Positions 27,101 through 39,100 of a stretch of DNA of 64,000 nt are shown piece by piece. Each line of letters starts with the position of its first letter. Within the stretch, counting starts at the first letter, position 1. A program made the position numbers and the translations under genes. Below the pieces are notes generated by a model, which was not told the DNA's origin, searched no databases, and worked only from the letters and a program-made list of their open reading frames with translations. The DNA is from Crossaster papposus (lineage: Eukaryota; Echinodermata; Asteroidea; Velatida; Solasteridae), in the NCBI GenBank assembly GCA_037893245.1, contig JBAIAA010000025.1:1736001-1800000 (forward strand). The letters run 5' to 3'.

Positions 27101-30100
27101 AACACCTGAATTGACACCTCATTTGTTCATTTCCGATTTTTACAGCCAGATGTATGACATTTCCTTTGTTTCTGGCGGCCATTTTGGATTTTGGCCGCCA
27201 TCTTGGAAAAATCGGAACCGGTCAAGTGGGTTCCACGGATAAAATCAATAGATAGGTCGAAAAGAAACTCTATGCCAAATTTGGTACTTTTGTCCGGCCG
27301 GTAACATTAAATTTGCTAAGCCACCTGACTATATGTAAAATCCAGACTCCCATTGTTAATGGGAATGTGAACAACAAAGACCGAGTACAGTGAGGCTACA
27401 ATGTAAGTGCACTGCCAATCACACAGGCCCGTACGCAGGATTTGTTATGGGGGTGCGATTTTTGTTGTTGACATTATCGCCTAACCCAAGTCCATTTTGG
27501 GTGCCAATACCGTTATTTCTACATCAAAATACCATCATTTACCCCGGAAATTGTAGACCTTTCGGTAATTTTTGGGGGTGCGTACGTACCCGTCGCATCC
27601 CCCCTGCGTACGGGCCTGCGGTGTGGCTCATCGACGGCACCGCACAATGCCGCAGTGTGAACTATATAGAGTATCCATTCTATGACACACATTATGTTCA
27701 TTTGGTTGGCACCGAGATACAGTACTGTTTGTTTACTTGATAATGGACAGCAATTGTGTTTAAAATCATTGTATTGGTAATGATGAGTTATTGTATTGGT
27801 AACGATGAGTTGTTGTGTTGGTAACGACGAGTTACTGTGTTGGTTAATGATGAGTTTGTGTCCAACAAGCCATTACCGGCTAGTATTGTCGTGCAAGAAC
27901 AATAGGAATACGTCACTGCCTTCGGCTCGATCCATTACCACGCAGTAATAACCGGGTTCTCGCACTGTTATTACCTAATTAATGACCCAATCAAGCCGTA
28001 GGCTTGGCCCGAGCCGAAGGCGAGGCATGCCTGGGGTTTCAGGGGGCCGAGGCGCGTAATTATTTTTCCTAGGAGGGTTAGGGGTAATTATCATAAATGG
28101 GCGGCTCTAGACTGCTCGCGTCATGATTATTCAGTAGTTTTAACAAAGACTCTAATACATTGTTATTGCTCATTCAACTAGTTACACATATCCCCGAGGT
28201 ACATTAAAGCACTTTGAAAAACGGCTTCTGTCGACCTCTCTCATGGTGGCTTAGTGGATAATGGGTTAGGTTATAGATCGTTCGACTGGGTTTCGAATTC
28301 GCTCTCTGCCTATTTTTCATTGACTATTTTTGGTCTCCAAGTTTGTTGTTGGAGTGAGTTTAATTTAAGGGAAAGTAAGGATCTGAGAACATAAGTGTCT
28401 TCCACTCAGTGTGGTGTAGATACGCCCATTTATGATAATTACCCCTAAACCTCCTAGGAAAAAAATTACGCGGCCGGGGCCCCCTGGCGGGGGTTGAAGG
28501 GGCCCCCTTTAGAAAATTTTGACAATTTAGGTACTGAAAAGTACCTAACATCAACATGATTAATACAAACCTGCTTCTATAGGGATGATTGCCACTTTTG
28601 AAACTGGACCCGTACTATGGAGCGCCAAAAGTGGACAACCGTATTTTCTGGTTTTCTGCTAGTCGAATTTTAGGTTTTCAGGAATTGCGACACCTGTTTT
28701 TAAAAGAAATTAGGATTTTACTTTGACTACTATTTTGATGCCTCAAAAGTGGACAACTACAAATCTCGGATTCTTACTAGCACATAATATGATAGTCCAA
28801 AAGTGGACAACCGTATTTTCCGATTTTCTACTAGCGGAAATTTAGATTTTAGAAGTAGCAATACACGTTGTTAAAAATGTCAATTTTCTGCTAGCAGAAA
28901 TTTGGGTTTTACTTTGACGACTTTTCTTGACGCCTCAAAAGTGGACAACTGAAAATCGGTAAATTCTGTTAGTAAATATTCGGGTTGAACTTATTGTAGA
29001 AAACCAAAATCTCTTAGTTTTTGCTAGCAAAAATTTGGTCGTGACCAAACGAACCCTTCTGTTCGAAATAGATCAGTATGCGGGATGTTCACGTCGTCAC
29101 GTTCTCATGATGGGTTTACCTAACCCCTTCAAAGAGTGGACGATTCCGATCTGAGAAGGCTGGTCCAGTAGCCGCTAATCTGACGGCCGGCCCTTTGTAA
29201 TTATTGTACCATTTTTATTGGCGCTTCCCGCTCCAAGAATAAATTCCGCAACAGAAAAAAGGCGGTAAATTGTATTAGATCTTTTTTACTATGGTTTCAT
29301 CTGGGTCTGGATCCTTATACTCTGACAAAACGAATACCCGCACCGCATCAGCGTTTATGACATAAATGATTTTGAATTAACAACTGGACCGAAGCAAAAA
29401 ATGTACCTCAGGTGGTTCTTCACTGCATATTTGATTGCATGAAATGCACTGTAACAGGTACTAGTTAAACCATAGAGAAAGCTGGAATCGCCCAATTGGA
29501 CTACAAAACACGTTTTGAACTAAAATGATGTTCATCGAAAAGATAATTTAAAATAATAGTAGAATTAACATTCACACGACCATCCTTTAAAAACTGCGCG
29601 TTTTGTGTTATCTTGTGTACAACGAGTTTCTGGGGTCAGAAAAGTGACCCCGAAATTCGAGCTGTTTGGGTGTAGTCATGATTCCAGGAAAGTGTTCGCC
29701 TTTTGCGGACGTGTAACAAACTACATGTGTGCATTTGTGCCGTGTGCAAATCATGGGAAGCACACGGCGTGTATTGTACATTGAATGAAAACGACAGGAA
29801 ACATGACTTGTATATGCGTACAACCGGGTGGTTTTTCGTCTTTTCTCCGGAACGGTATAATGAATCAGGTTGGTTTAATTTCAACCAGATGTTTGAAAAA
29901 GGAAACAATCAAAAATATGATATTTGGGTGGATTTCAGATCATAGTTCTGTACCCCTTTAACTAGAACTCAAGACATTTTTGTAAACTGTTATTTTTAAT
30001 CATGTCTCGAACCATGGAGGAAGGTCCTCCATGCTCAACCAGATTCAGAACGTCGCGCGCCAGTATTCGAGAACTCATGCGCACAGCCAAAGGGAGGCAA

Positions 30101-33100
30101 ATTGAGAAAAATCACCCACCCATACTCACACCCTAGTTAAATATACTCTATAATAGTCTATTTCAAACAAAAGGCTCAGGTGTTTTGGGACAATAAATTA
30201 CAGGCCAGATAAACAAAAGAGTTGTTGATCTTTCTTGCCCGACCCTACGAAACACGCCCGACACTAAACTTTTTTGATTTTTGATTTTGAAAACAAAAAC
30301 CAAAAAAACGATCTTAAAAAAAGTCCCGAAATAAGCCCACTCCCATGATTTTGTGACAAACTTAAGTACAATCAAAAACCTGTTAAAAGACCAGTTAATA
30401 AATTCAATCCATTAATCAGAGCTCATTCACTCTGACCTTTTATTCACATGACAACTAAATGAAAGTCAAAGGCTAAATATGCCAAAGTGGGAAAATACAC
30501 ACTTGTACTTAAATAAGGAATATCAAGTTTGATAACGTTTTGTCCCCAAGTCGAGCACAGTGGGGGCGCATGATGATGCCGCCATGACTGAAGACGCGCT
30601 CTACACTGCAAAAACTGTGGTGTTAAATTGTACACCAATGGTGTAACATTTGATTATTTCCTGGTGTTTATTTTGGGCAGGGATTTGGGTGTTGAATAAC
30701 ACCAGTTTGGGAATCAAATTTTTTTAACACCAATTTTGGTGTACACTCTGATAGCAAAATTTAACATGGATATCACGTCATTTGCTCGTCATTCTAGCGA
30801 AAGGATGTACTGTTTTAACACTATAATTTTGTACATATTAACTGCATGGACAAATTACGTAATGAAATATTACCAAGAACTGACTTATTACACATAATAT
30901 GTATAGGCTACAATAATAACCTATTCCTACTGAATACGTACTACACACATAGCTATTGCCGTTGTTAGTTTTATACTACGCTTTTTTGTCCACGACGATG
31001 TCACAACCGTGTTTTTATGAATAATGTCAAAATTTGAAAACGAATAAAATGTAACGCGAATTTTTAACTATGTTTGCACAAAAATCAAAATTCAATCATG
31101 GAATCGTTTAAATAATTACATATTATGGTAAAAAAAATGAATTTTGGGACTAAATACAACAATTTAACATCGACTATTGTTAACATATCCCATAATTCCT
31201 TATCGACCAATCAGAGGGCTTTATTTCACACACGCATGCGCACTAGGTCAAATTTAACACCAAAAGTACGTAACACCAGTACTTGATTTGAAACTGATAC
31301 TTCAAGAATCATTTTACTTCATTTTAACACCAATTTTCATTCCAAAAGATTTAAAAAACATTGGTGTTAAAATTTTAACACCACAGTTGTTGCAGTGTAC
31401 AGATGAACTCGAAGCCGGTACCCCTAATAAACTATTGGTACCACTTTGGCACAAGGTACATGCCAAAATCATATGTTAATTTATCCATGCACGCCCAAGC
31501 CATGTGTAAACAATTTTCCCCTGTGAGTTAGAGTGAATAATACAATCATTTTGAGAAGAAAGTAGTCTTTATTTTATATTTTTACATGTCAACAAAACTC
31601 AATGAAAATTGGAAGAAAAAGAAAAAAAACTCCCTCCCTACCTGAACTTTTAAAAATAAAGGACGCTCAACAACTTTTTGTTACGACTAAAAAGACAACA
31701 AACAGATAACAAAAATAAACTGTGGCAAACAACTGTTCCGTATCTTCACTTATAAGTCGGCAAAACCTTTTGTTTTTCTTTATTTGTTTAGGGCCTACGT
31801 TCCCCTACTGGGGTTGGTTCATTCTAAAGGAAACAACATTTGAATAGGGCGTTTTGTAGATTGCATGCCCAAATGGAAAAAATGCCTACCAAATATACAT
31901 TTGAATTACCGAATATACAGGTACGTCTCGAAAAAGCTCATGTGAATTTGAATGCTGTTTTGTTGAATTGTTAAATTGAACGGTTATTTTGTAAAATTGA
32001 ATGACGCAACGGTACTTTTGACAAGTCATAAAACAAAATCAAATTATCATTTTTAGAAGCATTCGATTTTGCGCGAAAGAATAGCGCTGTGGTTAAATTG
32101 GCTACTCCTTTGCCGAAAATTGACCGGGAGAACCTCAACGACATGCAGTAATAGATAATCCAATAGGAATGTCCATAGCAGACGTAGGCGGGGACGCGTG
32201 ACGGAAGCAACGTCAATTACAAAGGGCCGGCCGTCAGATTAGCTGTACTGGACCAGCCTTCTCAGATCGGAATCGTCCACTCTTTGAAGGGGTTAGGTAA
32301 ACCCATCATGAGAACGTGACGACGTGAACATCCCGCATACTGATCTATTTCGAACAGAAGGGTTCGTTTAGTCACAACCAAATTTTTGCTAGCAAAAACT
32401 AAGAGATTTTGGTTTTCTACAATAAGTTAAACCCGAGAATTTACCGATTTTCAGTTGTCCACTTTTGAGGCGTCAAGAAAAGTCGTCAAAGTAAAACCCA
32501 AATTTCTGCTAGCAGAAAATTTACATTTTTAACAACGTGTATTGCTACTTCTAAAATCTAAATTTCCGCTAGTAGAAAATCGGAAAATACGGTTGTCCAC
32601 TTTTGGACCATCATATTATGTGCTAGTAAGAATCCGAGATTTGTAGTGTCCACTTTTGAGGCATCAAAATAGTAGTCAAAGTAAAATCCTAATTTCTGTT
32701 AGCAAAAAATTGAGTTTTTAAAAACAAGTGTCGCAATTCCTGAAAACCTAAAATTCTACTAGCAGAAAACCAGAAAATACGGTTGTCCACTTTTGGCGCT
32801 CCATACCCGTACGACCAATGAAATGACAATAACTCCGATCAACAACATCGCATCTCAACAATCGAGGTGTCAAAATTATGGTGGCCCTGAAGGGACTACG
32901 CAGATCGTGAATATTGACGTCAATATTCACGACTTTCCTCAAAGTCGCGAATATTGACGTCAAATTTGACGTCAATATTCACGACTTTCCCAAAAAGTCG
33001 CAAATATTGACGTCAAATTTGACGTCGATATTCGCGTCAAATTTCACGACTTTCCCCGAAAGTCGCGAATATTGACGTCAATATTCGCGACTTTCCCCGA

Positions 33101-36100
33101 AAGTCGCGAATATTGACGTCAATATTCGCGACAAAATTCACGACTTTCCTCAAAGTCGCGAATATTGACGTCAATATTGACGACAATATTCACGACTTTC
33201 CCAAAAAGTCGCGAATATGACGTCAAATTTGACGTCAATATTCACGACTTTCCCAAAAAGTCGCGAATATTGACGTCAAATTTGACGTCAATACAACCTA
33301 GGTTTTGGCTAGTCTTGTTCCGGGGCGATCCGGTGATCGCGAATTTATTTTTATAAAATTATATTTTCGGAATAATTACAGGATATCTAGCGCGATCATT
33401 TTGCTGGATGCCTAGAATCATAATTTACCTTCAAATTTACCTTTGAGTTCAGTTCACGAGATTTGTAAGCATTTATCACTTCGGTCACGTCAGTGCAGAA
33501 CTAATACACAGATATAACTGCGTGCAGAACACATGCTGTAAAGGGATATCCTTTTACAAATCAAGTGCTCAGCAGTGCCATAGAATCATAATTTACCTTC
33601 AAATAAAGTAAGATATTTCTTAATAATTCGGTAGTAAATATTTTTGATGGCTGCAAATGGTGTATCCTACCTTTAAGTTCAGTTCACGAGATATGTAAGC
33701 ATTTATCACTTCGGTCACGTCAGTGCAGAACTAATACAGGCAGGGGTTGCATTGACGTCACGCGCGCTACGCGTACGCGCTAATCGCACGAACAACCGGG
33801 CCGAGCGGCTTTTATTGAGGTTAAACAAAGTGCAGACAGTATATGCCGTGATTACGCAACTAGACCTCATTGGGGGCGCTGTCGGGAAGTGCGACGTGCG
33901 TGTGACATCATAATGCATTAACTTTATACACAGGTATAACTGCGTGCAGAACACATGCTGTAAAGGGATATCCTTTTACAAATCAAGTGCTCAGCAGTGC
34001 CATGTCAAATTTTACCTTAAATATTTTTGATGTCTGCAAATGGTGTATCCTATCTTTAAGTTCAGTTCACGAGATTTGTTTCTGAACTTGAAACAAATCC
34101 ACTGATCTCTCGTGACAATCGAGGGCGCCCTCAATAAGCCCGTTTTCTGAGTATGGATGATCGACGAACGGACGGCGCGCCCCCGACAAATGAAAAACTC
34201 AGTCTTGGAGCAAGACTAGCCAAAGCCTAGCTTGTGGAAAAAAATTCGCGTCAAAATATTTGCGACTTTGGGGGCAAGTCGCGAATATTGACGTCATATT
34301 TGACGTCAATATTCGCGACTTTTGGGGAAAGTCGTGAATATTGACGTCAAATTTGACGTCAATATTCGCGACTTTTGGGTAAAGTCGTGAATATTGACGT
34401 CAATATTGACGTCAATATTCGCGACTTTGAGGAAAGTCGTGAATTTTGTCGCGAATATTGACGTCAATATTCGCGACTTTCGGGGAAAGTCGTGAAATTT
34501 GACGCGAATATCGACGTCAAATTTGACGTCAATATTCGCGACTTTTTAGGGAAAGTCGTGAATATTGACGTCAAATTTGACGTCAATATTCGCGACTTTG
34601 AGGAAAGTCGTGAAATTTGTCGTGAATATTGACGTCAATATTCACGATCTGCGTAGTCCCTTCAGGGCCACCATACAAAATACACAGAACAAAAGTATGC
34701 ACTGGGTTATTGGCTTCGAGTAATCCATACCCATTAGCTCATTTTTAAGTGTCTCGGTTATTTTTGTGATGAGTTTATAATCGTGTCGTTAGCGGGCGCA
34801 CTGCGTGAAAAGAATACGCGATGTACACGATCGAGCAAACGCGTTCGTCTTCAGTTTGGCAAAAACGTAGGCCGCGGACTACTTACGCACTGCTAAACTT
34901 TCGTAAAACTGTCGTAAGCGAAATGTTGCACAGGGGGGGGGGGGGGGGGGGGGGGTTCTCTCCGTCCCATGTATTGCTTCATTATTATGACGGGTTAGTA
35001 AACTATAGAAGGCCCAGCGCTGTAAAGAATAGTTATTGATACAAAAAACCACCAATATTTATTGATACAACATAATCAATAAACGTTACAAAATACTTTC
35101 TCAACATAAAGTTGCCAACCACGGCTACAGCATTTTTTTGAATGCGCTCGTGACACTCCCATGTAAAATGGAGGCAATGTTTACAAAATAATACCAGTAC
35201 ATGTAGTATTTCTTTGTCTGTTTGTCGACTCTCTTAATTGCGTTTTCACACAAAAATATAACAGGAAACAGACACTTGAATTGAAGTAAGATGGCGTATG
35301 CGGTATAGACTCCCCAACGCTCAATTTCTTTCTGCTGAGATACTTGTGCACGGCCGAAGCACATACCTCGTTTCAGACTGTAGTACTTGTAGTGTAGTAT
35401 CTTTACCGTTAGTCTATAATTCGACGTGACTGAACGTTTGACTCCTGCTCCTATATAGGCCAAATCAATTCCACATATGAAATGTATTCCTTGTGTTCCA
35501 GACAGCATCATACAGCGGGAGCCATTCCACTGTTCCAATTAAAAATGTGTTTTGATAGGGCAGCCATGACCACAGCTTGGCCATGCAAGTAGGCGTATAC
35601 TACAATAATATAATGGCTATCACACACGCTGTTCTACCATGCTGATTTCCCTAGTCACAAACATGCGGTCATAAAAATAGTTTTGAGACGGGAGTGCGGA
35701 GTACACTTTTAAATTCAACCACTACCGTAGTACCGATTACTGACATTTCGTTTTCAATTTTACTATGCGTCATTGTTTTCAAGGCCAGGATCACAGCTCA
35801 GCGTGTGCCCATTTTCAAGCTGGTTTCCCAGATCGTCTGTTGGGCAAACAATATGATAAATTGTTCCTACCTGTTTGCTTGGCCGCCATGTCCATTACAA
35901 AGCACGTAACTCCCATTTATTCCCTTAGTCGTGTGCATTTTATCCAATTTCAAAGCTGGATCGTATCCAAAACGGCTGTCACGTGCGTGAAAAGTATCAA
36001 ACGCTATACCGGCCTTCACTATAGCACTGTTTATGCCCTTTAAATACACGTCCGATGCACAAATACCACAACAACGTACCCATGCACATGTATTTCCAGC

Positions 36101-39100
36101 TACGGTATAATATTCATAAAGGCCGCATACCCCTTGACGTCACAATTCTTTGAAAGGGGGAAGTATAATGGCCGTGGGTTTAACTAAGGTTTTTTTTCAA
36201 CTTCTCTGGCATTTCGGCTTCAGGGTCGGTTCTGCTTTAATTTACATCCTCTAAAACAAATGGAGTGACGCTATACTGAGACTTATCTCTTTTGATAGGA
36301 TGTCCCAGCTAAACAAGGTTCTTGTTTAAACAGACTGTATTTTGCGGAGTCACGGGGACTAAAAACATACGATGTCGTTTCAAAGCATATGACGAGTGAA
36401 TAATAGTTACGAAGATAATTTGTTTTTTGTTAATCTAAGTTAAATCTTGTCTGTATTGGTGTTTTTTTTATATAAATAACTGCTCTTTGCAGCGCTGGGC
36501 CTTCTATAGTTTACTAACCCGTCATATGAAGCAATACATGGGACGGAGAGATCCCCCCTCCTTTGTGGTGGTCATTGTGCTTGCGGAATGTTGTGGTTTC
36601 TTTTGAGGTTTTTGGTCTGCAGTCTGCGGTCTTTTATTTTATATAAAAAAATGATCGTTTTTGCCAACCGTAAATTTGTGACAGTAGGCCTATACCGTTT
36701 CAACCCATATTTGTATCGAATTATTATTATTATATTATTAACCTACTAGGCGGTCACCCGGGGTTTGTCGGTTCTCGGGTTTGTAGCTACTTCCCTGGAT
36801 GGATGGGGATTGTGGATACATGTTGACTCTATCATGGAGGTGCCAAATAAAAATGTTGAAAGAAACACATTCACAAATATCTATATTGTAGACTTCTTCC
36901 CGTGACACTACTACTTGTCAGTAACGAATCACTGCAATCCTGCAAAAAGCTTTAGCACTACCAACACTATTCCAATAATAAGTTTTGGTGACAGGATATA
37001 CATTATCATGTTCATATATTAAATGTATAGTTAAGCCATTTGAAACATGTCGAGGCACCTCGTGCCTCCAAAGGGGGGACGTTTTATGTTGGGGGTAATG
37101 AACTGTGTTTGGGGGTACAAATCTTTTTCTCACGGTCTCACTGGACACACATATCAAAGATTTAAACATTCTGGCTATTTTATGTATTTTTTTAAGGACA
37201 TCCATTGCAAGCATGTAAACATTGAAATAAGTATTGCGCAATACAGACATGAAACAGCCATATGATACAAATAACAACGACCAACAGCTCTAACTACCCC
37301 CCAGGGGATATCTGGGTGGCGATTGATAACAGCTGTGTTTGTTCTCTACCAAGGCCGCTCAAAGAGATGTCAGCGACTTTTTTTGACAGCGGCTAAACAC
37401 AAAGGGATCAGATTTCGATTTGTCTGCACAACTCTATGGCTTTTGGCCCAAACTATTATTTTGAAGGGATGTTTCACCCCCTGAATGACCTCCTGGGTTA
37501 GATTTTTTTCCCAGTCCATTAGCCCGATAGGACAAACTTTGAAAATTCGACCCTTAGACGACCTTTGACCCCAGAAGACCCGAAAAACGCTAACCCGTTT
37601 TATTTTTGGCACGCTCACCTCGCATCGAGCATGCATTGCGATCACCGAGTTTAAGCACGATCCGACCAACTTCAAAAAGGTGACCCCTAGATGACCTTTG
37701 ACCTCCCCCCAGGGGATATCTGGGTGGCGATTGATAACAGCTGTGTTTGTTCTCTACCAAGGCCGCTCAAAGAGATGTCAGCGACTTTTTTTGACAGCGG
37801 CTAAACACAAAGGGATCAGATTTCGATTTGTCTGCACAACTCTATGGCTTTTGGCCCAAACCATTATTTTGAAGGGATGTTTCACCCCCTGAATGACCTC
37901 CTGGGTTATAATTTTTTTCCCAGTCCATTAGCCCGATAGGACAAACTTTGAAAATTCGACCCTTAGACGACCTTTGACCCCAGAAGACCCGAAAAACGCT
38001 AACCCGTTTTATTTTTGGCACGCTCACCTCGCATCGAGCATGCATTGCGATCACCGAGTTTAAGCACGATCCGACCAACTTCAAAAAGGTGACCCCTAGA
38101 TGACCTTTGACCTCCCCCCAGGGGATATCTGGGTGGCGATTGATAACAGCTGTGTTTGTTCTCTACCAAGGCCGCTCAAAGAGATGTCAGCGACTTTTTT
38201 TGACAGCGGCTAAACACAAAGGGATCAGATTTCGATTTGTCTGCACAACTCTATGGCTTTTGGCCCAAACCATTATTTTGAAGGGATGTTTCACCCCCTG
38301 AATGACCTCCTGGGTTAGAATTTTTTTCCCAGTCCATTAGCCCGATAGGACAAACTTTGAAAATTCGACCCTTAGACGACCTTTGACCCCGGAAGACCCG
38401 AAAAACGCTAACCCGTTTTATTTTTGCCACGCTCACCTCGCATCGAGCATGCATTGCGATCACCGAGTTTAAGCACGATCCGACCAACTTCAAAAAGGTG
38501 ACCCCTAGATGACCTTTGACCTCGTACGCTCTAGCAAATGCAAACTGGTTCTTGCGGGGACCGAGCCGGACCCACCCACCGAGTTTGAACGCCGCACGAC
38601 CCCGGGAAGGGGACGAAAAAGCGCGCACAGACAGACACACAGACAGACAGACAGAGAGTAGCGTATTATTATATAGATATATAGATAGATAGATAGATAG
38701 ATTCACAATAGGTTAAACCTTAATATCAGTTTTAGCGAGAGAGTTATGCATACGTAGCAAATAAAAGAAAGCACGTTTGTGGAGGCTGCGCACAGACTGC
38801 TTGTAGCCTACTCTTTTTTTCACCTCAAGACATGTTTACATTTTGCATTCAGATGTCACTGCATATTTATAATGTAGTGGCAATAAGTAAAAATAAATGG
38901 GAACCATTTAGTAGAATATATAAATGCTATGACTACATTACTACACGTGGGCGATATTCCCGCCATGATGAAGTTACGGTTTCACAGAGGTAATTAGCTC
39001 AAATAAAAATGGCATTAATAAAAAAAGTAGTTGTCTGCATATGGCATTAGACGAATTTAATTTCTGAATAAAAAGATTGGGCATAGAGGAGACAAAATCG

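Larger units (their letters stand above)
25698..27975. mobile_element. Outer inverted-repeat element hosting a nested foldback
   Basis: A perfect 30-bp inverted repeat (25698-25727 and 27946-27975) contains CAGTGCGAGAACCCGGTTAT and its complement. Inside it are a 30-bp-arm hairpin (25747-25827), a nested foldback transposon (25848-27330) and a small MITE (27425-27617). The outer pair probably marks one older element invaded by others. Confidence 0.6.
34933..36560. mobile_element. TIR element with G/C-run ends
   Basis: The arm at about 34956-35023 (CTCTCCGTCCCATGTATTGC ... AAGGCCCAGCGCTG) is the inverse of 36489-36557. A G-run lies at the left edge and a C-run at the right. The interior carries an exon-like ORF (35871-36139). 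Target duplication not resolved. Confidence 0.6.

Noticed and set aside
26872-27182. ORFs containing MAAILEMGNLSK and MAARNKGNVIHL
   Set aside because: They translate the AAGATGGCGGCC units of the foldback element in both orientations.
37370-38706. Three similar minus-strand ORFs starting MKLVGSCLNS
   Set aside because: They are the same frame of the 408-bp repeat unit and end at unit borders. No other sign of a gene.
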